From Streptococcus sp. DTU_2020_1001019_1_SI_AUS_MUR_006 (GTDB taxonomy: Bacteria > Bacillota > Bacilli > Lactobacillales > Streptococcaceae): a stretch of DNA of 64,000 nucleotides. A program made the position numbers and the translations under genes. The DNA lies in the NCBI RefSeq assembly GCF_032340315.1, contig NZ_CP135436.1, forward strand, positions 744,001 to 808,000, written 5' to 3'. Below the pieces are notes generated by a model. It saw only the letters and a program-made list of their open reading frames with translations, searched no databases and was not told the DNA's origin. Below, in pieces: positions 1 through 7,109 of the stretch. The stretch's first letter is position 1, and every line of letters starts with the position of its first letter.

Positions 1-295
1 TCATGTAGGGCAGGGTTTCATTGAGATAGCGATGATCCAAATGGGGTTCTAAGTAGTCCTTGTAGATTTGTTTGATATCCCCAAAATCATAGGTCATACC
101 ACGGTCATCTAAAAAACCACTGACAGCGATTTGCAGATGATAAGTGTGCCCATGTAGGGATTTGCATTTTCCTTCATAGTGAAAGAGGTGGTGGGCAGCG
201 TCGAAGGTAAATTCTTTTGATACCAAGGTTCTGTGAGGATTGTAGACAAGGGACTCCCCAGTTTCTTGTTTGATTTCTTTGGGGGCAAAAAACAT
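1..295 (-). CDS. queD: 6-carboxytetrahydropterin synthase QueD (3' end outside window)
   Basis: Partial gene; the ATG lies at 293-295 and the reading frame runs off the left edge. The N-terminal translation starts [11 protein letters not shown] and contains the family motifs FDAAHHLFHYEGKC and LHGHTYHL, whose histidines bind zinc in QueD/6-pyruvoyl-tetrahydropterin synthase proteins. It converts dihydroneopterin triphosphate to 6-carboxytetrahydropterin, an early step of queuosine (tRNA wobble base) synthesis. Its start overlaps the queC stop as TGATG, so it is translationally coupled to queC. queE and queF would be expected further downstream, outside the window. Confidence 0.93.
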   Translation of the reverse strand, partial: MFFAPKEIKQETGESLVYNPHRTLVSKEFTFDAAHHLFHYEGKCKSLHGHTYHLQIAVSGFLDDRGMTYDFGDIKQIYKDYLEPHLDHRYLNETLPYM

Positions 296-948
296 CAGGC
301 CTCTCCTTTCTGAGAGAGATAAACCTCTAAACCATGTTGGCGTAGATGGCAGGCAGGACACTCCCCACAACCAGTACCGATAATGCCATTATAGCAGGTC
401 AAGGTCTTTTCACGAACATAGTCAAAGGCACCGAGTTGGTCGGCTAATTCCCAAGTTTCAGCCTTGTCTAGCCACATGAGAGGCGTTTGGATCACAAAGT
501 CGTAATCCATAGCAAGGTTGAGGGTCACATTGAGGGATTTGACAAAGACATCACGGCAGTCAGGATAGCCTGAGAAGTCTGTTTCACACACTCCTGTCAC
601 AATATCTGTAATTCCACGCTGCTTGGCAAGTACTGCAGCAAAAGACAAAAAGAGATGATTACGACCATCAACGAAAGTATTAGGAACCTCTCCTTCTTTT
701 TGCTCAATTTCTAAATCTGAAGTCAAGGCATTTTCAGTGATTTGTCCTAGCAGAGACATATCTAGGATATGATGACGAATTCCTTGTTCCTCAGCGATTT
801 CTTTGGCCACTTGAATTTCGAGATGGTGGCGTTGGCCATAGGCAAAGGTAACGGCTTCGACCTTTTCATAGTGTTGCTTGGCCCAGAAAAGGCAGGTTGT
901 TGAATCTTGACCACCACTAAAGACGACCAAGGCTGATTGACGTTTCAT
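295..948 (-). CDS. queC: 7-cyano-7-deazaguanine synthase QueC
   Basis: ATP-dependent enzyme that turns 7-carboxy-7-deazaguanine into preQ0 in the queuosine pathway. The PP-loop motif SGGQDS (residues 11-16) and the C-terminal zinc-binding cysteines in [16 protein letters not shown] are both present. A longer frame opens at 987, but the start at 948 ([13 protein letters not shown]) has a good ribosome binding site (GGAAGGAG, 5 bases upstream) and gives about 217 residues, the normal family length. The stop overlaps the queD start. The gene is first in the operon and sits behind a leader with a terminator hairpin and a preQ1-like aptamer, so queuosine precursor probably regulates it. Confidence 0.95.
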   Translation of the reverse strand: MKRQSALVVFSGGQDSTTCLFWAKQHYEKVEAVTFAYGQRHHLEIQVAKEIAEEQGIRHHILDMSLLGQITENALTSDLEIEQKEGEVPNTFVDGRNHLFLSFAAVLAKQRGITDIVTGVCETDFSGYPDCRDVFVKSLNVTLNLAMDYDFVIQTPLMWLDKAETWELADQLGAFDYVREKTLTCYNGIIGTGCGECPACHLRQHGLEVYLSQKGEA

Positions 949-985
949 AGTACTCCTTCCAAAATAGGAAATGTTCAGAGCACGC

Positions 986-1058
986 AAAAAGCTCCCTAGA
1001 GGGAGCTAAAAAATACCAAGTAGAGGTTTTTTTTAGCGATGGCATGTCCCAAACATCG
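986..1058 (-). promoter_or_regulatory. Probable preQ1-I riboswitch with attenuator in the queC leader
   Basis: On the minus strand the leader has a 5-bp stem CGATG/CATCG (1054-1058 with 1037-1041), a 12-base loop containing GGG, then an A-rich tail CTAAAAAAAACC. This is the compact layout of preQ1-I aptamers, in which the tail folds back on the loop. Downstream, AGCTCCC/GGGAGCT (990-1007) followed by TTTTT is an intrinsic terminator. CTCTA just after the tail can pair with TAGGG of the terminator stem as a competing fold. The architecture is seen directly; ligand identity is inferred from the downstream que genes. Confidence 0.6.
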
Positions 1059-1073
1059 TGATATTCTAGTTAC

Positions 1074-1102
1074 AGTCTAGCATATTTTTTGAAAAATGGC
1101 AA
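1074..1102 (-). promoter_or_regulatory. Promoter of queC operon
   Basis: TTGCCA (-35, 1097-1102), a 17-base spacer and TAGACT (-10, 1074-1079) on the minus strand. Transcription would begin near 1067, just upstream of the predicted aptamer, leaving a leader of about 120 bases before queC. Confidence 0.7.
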
Positions 1103-1110
1103 AGGGCAAG

Positions 1111-1143
1111 AAAAAAGAGACCAAATGAATGCACTTGGTCTCT
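1111..1143 (-). terminator. Terminator after trxA
   Basis: AGAGACCAA (1116-1124) pairs with TTGGTCTCT (1135-1143). On the minus strand the stem is followed by a T run (TTTTTTC), 8 bases past the trxA stop. It separates trxA from the queC promoter. Confidence 0.85.
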
Positions 1144-1150
1144 AGTATGA

Positions 1151-1465
1151 TTAACTCAATTCAGCAACGATTGCCTTGATTTGTTCTGCTGTATGAACAC
1201 CAGCAACTTGTTTCACCACTTGTCCATCTTTTTTGAAAAGAAGAGTAGGGATAGACATGATACCGAATGAACGAGCTGTATTTGGGTTTTCATCAACGTC
1301 CATTTTAACGATCTTCAAGACATCTTCTGAAAGTTCTTCAGACAATTTGTCCAAGATTGGACCTTGCATACGACATGGGCCACACCAAGTAGCCCAGAAG
1401 TCTACCAAGACCAATCCGTCTTTAGTTTCTTGTTCAAATGTTGCGTCTGTAATTGCTTTTGCCAT
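1151..1465 (-). CDS. trxA: Thioredoxin TrxA
   Basis: Cytosolic dithiol oxidoreductase of 104 residues, the usual length. The active site WCGPC (C28, C31) lies in the context FWATWCGPCRMQGP, and the cis-proline motif SIPTLLFKKDG is present. It keeps protein thiols reduced with thioredoxin reductase and feeds ribonucleotide reductase and peroxidases. The start at 1465 follows an AGGAG ribosome binding site. It lies 14 bases after the DUF4649 gene and is probably transcribed with it from the promoter at 1731-1759; a hairpin terminator follows. Confidence 0.97.
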   Translation of the reverse strand: MAKAITDATFEQETKDGLVLVDFWATWCGPCRMQGPILDKLSEELSEDVLKIVKMDVDENPNTARSFGIMSIPTLLFKKDGQVVKQVAGVHTAEQIKAIVAELS

Positions 1466-1479
1466 AGTATTTCTCCTTT

Positions 1480-1701
1480 TTAGTTATATTGGCTTAAATC
1501 TTGTTTCATGAGATAGAAGAAGACATCTCCATAAGTCCCATGGTAGTCCAAATCATGCCCTTTGTAGGTTACTTTTTGGACAGGGTAGTAGTCTGCGACA
1601 CCGATCAGGCAGGCATGTTGAGAACGTTCAAATTCTTCGTATGACTCGAAGGTCATGGTTCTCTCTTGCTTGCTGGCGTCAAGATAGGTGATTTCAATCA
1701 T
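1480..1701 (-). CDS. DUF4649-type small protein
   Basis: A 73-residue protein beginning MIEITYLDASKQERT. It resembles the short DUF4649 proteins found almost only in streptococci, with no signal peptide, no membrane segment and no recognised catalytic motif. Strong promoter boxes lie 30-60 bases upstream and trxA follows at once, so the two appear to form a small operon. Its role is unknown; the pairing with thioredoxin hints at a redox or stress link, which is inference only. An operator-like inverted repeat lies just upstream of its -35 box and is shared with the MarR gene. Confidence 0.75.
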   Translation of the reverse strand: MIEITYLDASKQERTMTFESYEEFERSQHACLIGVADYYPVQKVTYKGHDLDYHGTYGDVFFYLMKQDLSQYN

Positions 1702-1730
1702 AGGATTCTCCTTTGCTAAATCATGTTTTC

Positions 1731-1780
1731 ATTTTACTCCTTGAAAAAAGGAATGTCAAGAAAAATGATTGCGCACGCAA
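1731..1780 (-). promoter_or_regulatory. Promoter of DUF4649-trxA with adjacent inverted repeat
   Basis: Minus strand: TTGACA (1754-1759), 17-base spacer, TAAAAT (1731-1736). Ten bases upstream of the -35 is TTGCGCACGCAA (1769-1780), nearly identical to TTGCGCATGCAA over the marR start site. The flanking ATGA is shared too, which suggests the same regulator binds both. Confidence 0.7.
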
Positions 1781-1799
1781 CTTTTTTTAAAAAATCATC

Positions 1800-2180
1800 T
1801 TAAATCAAGAAATCCAAGCCAGTTTCCAAGCTTGCTTCGACAGCCTTTTGTAGAGAGGACAGTGTTTTTTGCCCATCACTTGTCAGGCAGATAAAGCTAG
1901 AGCGTCTATCTTGATCACAACACATGCGACTAAGCAGACCGCAATTTTTGGCTTCCAAGCGAGCTACCATTCGAGAAACAGCGCTCGGGCTCAGATGAAG
2001 CTTATCTGGCAGGTCAATCTGTCGTAGAGATTTTTCTTGGGCCAAGTCCAGATAGTAGAGCAGGTAAAATTCTTTCAAGGTCAGACTTTGGTCACTCTGC
2101 TGGGCAATGGTCTCTTCCAAGAGACTTTCAATTTCTTTCTGACGCCGATTGAAGTCAAACCATTTTTCCAAATAGGTCAT
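1800..2180 (-). CDS. MarR-family transcriptional regulator
   Basis: Winged-helix DNA-binding protein of 126 residues. The centre (LRQIDLPDKLHLSPSAVSRM) is a typical MarR recognition helix, followed by a wing-like segment with a DRRSSFICLT motif. The frame opens at 2261, but the start MTYLEKWFDF at 2180 has an AAAGGAG site and gives the normal family length. A TTGC-N4-GCAA inverted repeat lies immediately after the -10 box of its own promoter, an arrangement typical of autorepression. A second copy lies before the DUF4649-trxA promoter. The lrgAB pair is transcribed divergently about 280 bases away and could be another target. The ligand is unknown. Confidence 0.85.
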   Translation of the reverse strand: MTYLEKWFDFNRRQKEIESLLEETIAQQSDQSLTLKEFYLLYYLDLAQEKSLRQIDLPDKLHLSPSAVSRMVARLEAKNCGLLSRMCCDQDRRSSFICLTSDGQKTLSSLQKAVEASLETGLDFLI

Positions 2181-2253
2181 AGTATCTCCTTTCTTTTTAG
2201 AGTCATAAATAGAATAATGTCCACTTACGGACAATCTCTGCATCACAAGATGA

Positions 2254-2296
2254 TTGCGCATGCAATAATTATACTACTTTTCAAGAAAGCTGGCAA
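2254..2296 (-). promoter_or_regulatory. marR promoter and putative autoregulatory operator
   Basis: Minus strand: TTGCCA (2291-2296), 17-base spacer, TATAAT (2268-2273). The inverted repeat TTGCGCATGCAA (2254-2265) covers the expected transcription start. A second inverted repeat, TGTCC-N6-GGACA, lies at 2218-2233 inside the leader. Boxes and repeats are seen; binding is inferred. Confidence 0.65.
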
Positions 2297-2461
2297 GAAG
2301 GACGCTGAAATCTTTGATCCTAAATTACGCCTGTTTTCACTAGTCTGTAATTGCCTGTATCCCCTTTCTTCTCAAACTTTCATCAACTCTTGTGTATTTC
2401 CTTGAAATTTTCTGAAAAAAGAGTAAACTGGTATGCAGAAAGTCTATTTGTGGAGTTTACA

Positions 2462-2836
2462 ATGAAGTTATATGTTCAGTTAATGATTCTCTTTGTGATT
2501 TCTCTAATCGGTGAAGGAATCTCCAGTTTTTTTCATTTGCCCATACCAGGAAGTATCATCGGCTTGATTATTCTGTTTCTAGCCTTGCAGTTCAAGTGGC
2601 TGCGAATCCGCCATGTCAACATGGTGGGGAACTTTTTGCTGGCCAACATGACCATCCTCTTTCTACCTCCTGCGGTTGGAATTATGGAAAAGTTTGATGT
2701 GATTGCTCCCTATCTCCTACCTATTGTCTTGATTGTCTTTTTTGCAGCAGTGATTAATATCATCCTGATTGCGCTTGTGGTTCAATTTATCAAAAAACGC
2801 TATGAAGGTGACTATGAAGAAAGAGGTGCCAAATGA
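2462..2836 (+). CDS. lrgA: CidA/LrgA-family holin-like membrane protein
   Basis: A 124-residue protein that is almost entirely hydrophobic, with about four membrane segments and the family signature LPIPGSIIGLIILF near residue 30. A charged tail (KKRYEGDYEERG) ends the protein. The CidA/LrgA family is described as holin-like and influences autolysis, membrane potential and, in some species, pyruvate uptake together with LrgB. The frame opens at 2351, but MKLYVQLMIL at 2462 matches the family start. Its stop overlaps the lrgB start (ATGA). Sequence alone cannot tell cidA from lrgA, and no LytTR regulator gene is visible here. Confidence 0.85.
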   Translation: MKLYVQLMILFVISLIGEGISSFFHLPIPGSIIGLIILFLALQFKWLRIRHVNMVGNFLLANMTILFLPPAVGIMEKFDVIAPYLLPIVLIVFFAAVINIILIALVVQFIKKRYEGDYEERGAK

Positions 2837-3528
2837 GCGAATTTGTATCCAATCCCCTATTTGGGATTGCTTTGTCAATCTTAGCCTATCTTGGAGGAAT
2901 GATGATTTTCAGACGCTATCCTCATCCCTTAACGACTCCCTTGTTGCTGTCAGCTATTTTTATTATCATCTTTCTAAAGGTGACTGGCATTTCCTACCAA
3001 GATTACTACCAAGGTGGGGTTTATCTGAATAACTTAATTGTTCCTTCAACAGTGGCTTTAGGAATTCCCCTTTATAAGAGTTTCCACTTGATGAAGCATC
3101 ATGCTCGCAGTATTCTCTTTGCTAGTTTGCTGGCGGTGGTGGTCAATACCTCTTTCACAGCCCTTGTGGCCAAAATCTTTGGTATGGACTTTTTCCTAGC
3201 TATTTCCCTCTTTCCTAAGTCAGTAACGACTGCTATGGCAGTAGGGATTACAGAAAAGTTGCAGGGCTTGACAACTGTGACCCTAGTAGTTGTCGTAGCA
3301 ACTGGTATTTTAACCAGTGTAATCGGACCAACACTTCTAAAATGGCTAAAAATAGACGATCCAGTAGCTGCTGGACTAGCCCTGGGTGGGACAGGTCACG
3401 CCGTTGGAACTGGAACGGCCTTTCGCTATGGACCAGTTGCAGGTGCTATGGGAGGATTAGCTATCGGTGTTACAGGTGTTCTCTATGTATTTGTCAGTCC
3501 TATTGTAGCTAATTTGATCTTGAGTTAA
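2833..3528 (+). CDS. lrgB: LrgB/CidB-family membrane protein
   Basis: A 231-residue multi-spanning membrane protein carrying LrgB family motifs: SLFPKSVTTAMAVGI near residue 127 and GTGHAVGTGTAFRYGP near 190. It works with the LrgA-type partner, with which it overlaps by four bases, in control of murein hydrolase activity or small-molecule transport. The length is normal. An AT-rich palindrome AAAATTTCGAAATTTT follows at 3544-3559 and may end the transcript before the peptide locus downstream. Confidence 0.9.
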   Translation: MSEFVSNPLFGIALSILAYLGGMMIFRRYPHPLTTPLLLSAIFIIIFLKVTGISYQDYYQGGVYLNNLIVPSTVALGIPLYKSFHLMKHHARSILFASLLAVVVNTSFTALVAKIFGMDFFLAISLFPKSVTTAMAVGITEKLQGLTTVTLVVVVATGILTSVIGPTLLKWLKIDDPVAAGLALGGTGHAVGTGTAFRYGPVAGAMGGLAIGVTGVLYVFVSPIVANLILS

Positions 3529-3580
3529 AAAAAAATTAATGGCAAAATTTCGAAATTTTAAAAATTTTTCAAAAAAACAC

Positions 3581-3609
3581 TTGACAATCTACATGAGAAT
3601 ATATACAAT
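3581..3609 (+). promoter_or_regulatory. Consensus promoter of the RiPP locus
   Basis: TTGACA (3581-3586), a 17-base spacer and TACAAT (3604-3609). It leaves a leader of about 105 bases before the peptide ORF. A second TATAAT at 3689-3694 lacks a clear -35. No regulator gene lies in the locus. Confidence 0.8.
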
Positions 3610-3721
3610 GAAATCGAAGAAAACGGATACAAAATAATTTTTGCTTAACAGTATATGAGATTTTTCTTTTCTATAAAAGAATTATACGTATAATAAATTT
3701 TTTAAAAAAGGATGGAAAGCG

Positions 3722-3784
3722 ATGCTTAATTTGACTGATGTTATCAAAGTTGTAAAAAAAGGTCACCTAGCCTCAGTACAGTAG
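3722..3784 (+). CDS. Candidate RiPP precursor peptide (20 codons)
   Basis: A tiny ORF whose product starts MLNLTDVIKV and ends KKGHLASVQ, preceded by an AAGGATGG ribosome binding site. It lies between a consensus promoter and a terminator, directly ahead of a radical SAM/SPASM maturase and an ABC exporter, the usual position of a RiPP precursor. The lysine-rich middle could be leader and the C-terminal residues the core. After the TAG stop the same frame continues for ten codons (HPDKCPERYR) to a second TAG at 3815-3817, giving 31 codons if the first stop were absent. That extension adds Cys and Tyr, common targets of radical SAM enzymes, so the stop may be a nonsense mutation. I do not recognise the peptide family. 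Confidence 0.6.
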   Translation: MLNLTDVIKVVKKGHLASVQ

Positions 3785-3875
3785 CATCCAGATAAATGCC
3801 CAGAGCGTTATCGTTAGATTGCCTTGAGTTGCTTATGTAAAAGCGATATTTTATCACTTTACTATTATAATGATG

Positions 3876-3903
3876 AGGCTGAGGGCTACCCCTCAGCCTT
3901 TTT
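3876..3903 (+). terminator. Hairpin between peptide ORF and maturase
   Basis: A perfect 10-bp stem AGGCTGAGGG/CCCTCAGCCT with a 4-base loop followed by TTTTT. It lies after the peptide ORF and 18 bases before the maturase start. In RiPP operons such a leaky terminator lets the precursor be made in excess over the enzymes. Confidence 0.9.
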
Positions 3904-3920
3904 AAAGCGGGAGATAAGTT

Positions 3921-5191
3921 ATGGAAACAATTTATTCTTTTTCTACAAATGATGTAGTTTATTTAAAAATTTATATACAGGATCTATTTGTGAAATTGAT
4001 GAGGAACTATTCAAGAAGTTATCTTTAAAAGAATTTCCTTACTTGATAAGTGAGATTGATAAACAAGTGCCCTTTATTCACTCTAAACGAATAGTAGAGG
4101 GAGATGAATTATCACTATATATAGTTACAACTATGTCGTGTAACTTGACTTGCTCTTATTGTTTTGAGAATGATAAGGATAGGAAACCGTCCTTAAGTAG
4201 TGAGTATGATGGTAAAAAGATTGTGAATTTTATATTAGATGAACTCAATTTTAAGAAGTATAAATCTCTGGATATCTGTTTTACTGGTGGTGAACCATTA
4301 TATAACTTTCAGTTTATACGAAATTTATGTGAAACTTTAGATGAGAAACTCCCTATTCCTATTTCGTATACTTTGATTACAAATGGAACGATATTCACAA
4401 ATAAAATAATGTCTTTTCTTGACTGTCATAATTTCGCTATTCAAGTTTCTTTTGATGGTGATGAGCACTATTATAACCTAGAAAGATGCAATCGATTAGG
4501 GGAAGGAACTTATCATAGAATCATAAATAACTTGTCAGTTATGTTGGAAAAGTATAAAAATTTATCCATTCAGGCTAGAGTTAACATATCTAAAAGAAAT
4601 TATATATCTATCCCGAAATTACTTTTAGATTTAAAAAAGTATACAGAATTTGAAAATTTTAATCTTTATTTTGATTTTGTAGCTGTACCTAACGACTCAA
4701 TTCTATATATTGATAGTGAAACCAAAAAGAAGATTTGTCTAGATTTATTGCTGTTTTTATCAAAGGAAAATATACCGTATTATCATGATTTAAAAATAGG
4801 AGGGTACTGTATGTTCAAAAATCAAGATTCTCTTACAATTCATGCCAACGGTACCTTATATAAATGCTATTCATTAGTAGGGAATGAAAACTATCAGTTG
4901 GGAAGTATTGGTCAGGCTACTAACGAATTAACAGGTCTGGGAAGTATGTGCCCATATAAAGATTGTGCTTATTATGAATTTTGTTATGGAGGTTGCCCAT
5001 TTAATACATTTGTAAATAATGGGAAGATGGAACGCGATTGTCAGTTTGACTATTTAGAGTGGTTTCACAAGATTGTATTTTTAGATGAATTAGGATTATT
5101 GACAAAGGAGGATGTTGAAGGGGCTATTCAACATATATCTGTTCATAAAATATATGTGGATAAAAATGTTACTATGGAGGCATGTAGATGA
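3921..5191 (+). CDS. Radical SAM/SPASM peptide maturase, 5' end split by a -1 frame change
   Basis: The radical SAM cluster motif CNLTCSYC (CX3CX2C; C74, C78, C81 of the repaired protein) is followed by CFTGGEPLYNF and a C-terminal SPASM region with CPYKDCAYYEFCYGGCPF and a final cysteine near MERDC. SPASM enzymes install thioether or carbon-carbon links in peptides using auxiliary iron-sulfur clusters. The uninterrupted frame begins only at a TTG (4043). A well-placed ATG at 3921 with a GGGAG site opens 16 codons in another frame, and sensible coding (NLYTGSICEIDEELF) resumes in the -1 frame at 3968. The switch is at TTTAAAA (3962-3968), a canonical slippery heptamer in phase. It is either a lost A in the A run or programmed frameshifting. 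The repaired protein has about 423 residues. The stop overlaps the ABC gene (ATGA). Confidence 0.85.
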
Positions 5192-6648
5192 AAAGATTGT
5201 TATCCTATAACAATAAAGTGCTATTTCTAAAAAGCTTTATTTTGAATACCCTTGTTACTATACTAACCGTAGCTATTCCTTATATTAGTAAGTTATTTAT
5301 TGACCATATTCTATCTCAGAAAGTTCATGCTATGATTGTTTACGGGGTGCTTTATGTAGGAATTTCTCTGTTTATTCAAGTTTTATATTATTTTTGTGAT
5401 GTGATTCAAGGAGAATCAGAATCGCATGTTTGGCAGAATATTTGCCAAAAAACTGCTGAAAATATCCAGCTCTATGATATGGTAGAGACAGAATTGTCTG
5501 AAGCTACCATTACACAAGAATTAGGGCAGACTTATGAGCTGTTAAAACGATTTTTTAACGAATATCCTGTTGCTCTTCTCCTGTACTTGATACGAGCGCT
5601 TGTTATTATAGGGATTTTATGGAGTATTTCTCCTACTATTGCTGTGATGATAGGTATTTTGATACCTGTATTTATATTTATTTCACAGAAATATAGTGTA
5701 CGACTATCTAGGCTTGGATCTGATACAGTGAATTGTATGAAGGATATACGCGATTATCTAGTGGATAGTTATAAACTCATGCCTAGTAAGCGATTTTCAG
5801 CTCATTCTAGCTTGATTGATTTCTCTCCCTTGGTGAAAAAATATATTTCATGTAAAAATAAGGAAGTGAGAATGACTTCTTTATTTGAAAATTTTCTTTC
5901 CTATGCATTTTTGAATTTTATGATTATGATGACGACGATTATATCAGGTTATCAAACTTATAAAGGTTGGATTACGATTGGTGATCTAATGGCTATCCAA
6001 CTATATATTTCACAATTTTGGACACCTATTGAATACTTCCTTGATGTTTATAAGGAGTACTCAGGAAGTAAGCAAATTATCGAAAATTTTATCAATTTTT
6101 TAGAACCTGTTCAGATTTCGTATGAGTCTACTACAATTTTAGAGATAGTCTTAGAAAAGTATGTTAGCCTGGGGAGGGATGGCGAAGAACTGCATGAGCC
6201 ATTAACAACTCGTTTAGAAAAAGGGCATATTTATCGTATTGTTGGAGAAAATGGTGTGGGGAAGACGCGATTGATTTTAGCGATAGTAGGCTACAGCATG
6301 AATTATCATGGTGAGATTTACTTACCTAATTATAGAAAGAATTCGAATTTTTCGTACTGCCCTGCAGAACCTGTTGCGAGTCGATTTTATAAAAATGAAT
6401 TGAGTCAAGGTGCATCTATGGGACAACTAAAATTGTTGCAGTTGCAAGAAGCAGTAGCGGTGGATAAAGATGTTTATATTTTTGATGAGCCAAGTAATTT
6501 TTTAGATTCACAAAACAAGAAAAAAGTAGTGCAAATCCTGTCCGACTTGTTATCAAAAGAAAAGTTAGTGATTTTGATTAGTCATGATGATGATTTAGTT
6601 GATTTTCCAACAGAAGTTATTACTCTTCAATCATGTGATAGTGAGTAA
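5188..6648 (+). CDS. ABC exporter (fused membrane and ATPase domains) of the RiPP locus
   Basis: A 486-residue half-transporter. The N-terminal 300 or so residues hold several hydrophobic membrane spans and the ATPase domain follows, with Walker A GENGVGKT near residue 353, Walker B VYIFDEP near 429 and the switch histidine in ISHDD. The signature is degenerate (LSQGASMGQ) and the Q-loop glutamine appears replaced (SYCPAEP). There is no N-terminal C39 peptidase domain, so a leader would be removed by another protease. Its start overlaps the maturase stop, and it probably exports the modified peptide. Like the maturase it is visibly AT-richer than flanking genes, a sign of transfer. Confidence 0.88.
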   Translation: MKRLLSYNNKVLFLKSFILNTLVTILTVAIPYISKLFIDHILSQKVHAMIVYGVLYVGISLFIQVLYYFCDVIQGESESHVWQNICQKTAENIQLYDMVETELSEATITQELGQTYELLKRFFNEYPVALLLYLIRALVIIGILWSISPTIAVMIGILIPVFIFISQKYSVRLSRLGSDTVNCMKDIRDYLVDSYKLMPSKRFSAHSSLIDFSPLVKKYISCKNKEVRMTSLFENFLSYAFLNFMIMMTTIISGYQTYKGWITIGDLMAIQLYISQFWTPIEYFLDVYKEYSGSKQIIENFINFLEPVQISYESTTILEIVLEKYVSLGRDGEELHEPLTTRLEKGHIYRIVGENGVGKTRLILAIVGYSMNYHGEIYLPNYRKNSNFSYCPAEPVASRFYKNELSQGASMGQLKLLQLQEAVAVDKDVYIFDEPSNFLDSQNKKKVVQILSDLLSKEKLVILISHDDDLVDFPTEVITLQSCDSE

Positions 6649-6679
6649 GGAAAATTAGAACTTTATTTAGTTTAAGAAA

Positions 6680-6788
6680 TATAGTGCATTGACCCTAGAA
6701 TAGTATGCTATGGATTCTAAAACATTTCTAGAAATTAATTTGACTTTCCTAATCTCTTTGTTCATATCTTATTTTCAATCCACTATAG
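6680..6788. repeat. RUP-type repeat (copy 1)
   Basis: About 109 bases with imperfect terminal inverted repeats (ATAGTGCATTGA at the left, TCAATCCACTATAG at the right) and the shared core TTTCTAGAAATTAATTTGACTTTCCTAATC. The same unit recurs at 6916, 44877 and three times from 51586. It matches the pneumococcal RUP element, a non-autonomous repeat thought to be moved by IS630-type transposase. This copy is diverged from the others. Confidence 0.8.
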
Positions 6789-6915
6789 ATTAGCAAGAAG
6801 AGACTGGGTAAAAAGTTTTTAAAATCAGAAAAACGCATAATATCGGTGTGCATATTTTCTCCTTTCGCTTTACAATTGGCTTGAACACCTTTATTGTATC
6901 GCGTTTGGAGTTTTT

Positions 6916-7026
6916 TATACAGTGGATTGAATCTAGAATAGTACATTATGACTGCTAAAATTATTTCTAGAAATTAGTTTGCCTTTCTTAATCGAATTGT
7001 TCATATCTTATTTCAATCTACTATAT
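6916..7026. repeat. RUP-type repeat (copy 2)
   Basis: About 111 bases, beginning TACAGTGGATTGAATCTAG and ending TTTCAATCTACTATATA, closer to the consensus than copy 1. Between copies 1 and 2 (6789-6915) I see no gene, only half of a hairpin repeat (AAAACGCATAATATC near 6832-6846) that also occurs at 47227 and 52174. Confidence 0.82.
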
Positions 7027-7109
7027 AACCTTCGACGCACACCCGCATAGCAGGTGGTTTATTTGTCTCGCACCTAACGGAGCGAGACGGACTAATAGTC
7101 ACATAGCAG
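7027..7109. other. Non-coding segment with two hairpins, function unknown
   Basis: Two GC-richer inverted repeats in AT-rich surroundings: CACC/GGTG around 7037-7053, and GTCTCGC/GCGAGAC around 7063-7087. They are followed by a strong terminator at 7110-7141. No promoter or ORF was found. It could be a small RNA, a remnant of a mobile element or part of the fucosidase 3' region. Confidence 0.4.

Noticed and set aside
1233..1511. Plus-strand 92-codon frame across trxA
   Set aside because: Antisense shadow of the thioredoxin gene.
3608..3637. Nine-codon ORF (MKSKKTDTK) after the RiPP promoter
   Set aside because: Its ATG overlaps the -10 box, so it would not be on the transcript.
3796..3840. 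ATG at 3796 (MPRALSLDCLELLM) as alternative precursor peptide
   Set aside because: No ribosome binding site, and it lies in another frame within the untranslated segment before the terminator.
6749..6946. Minus-strand 65-codon frame between the RUPs
   Set aside because: It is built from RUP ends and the half hairpin; no coding features.
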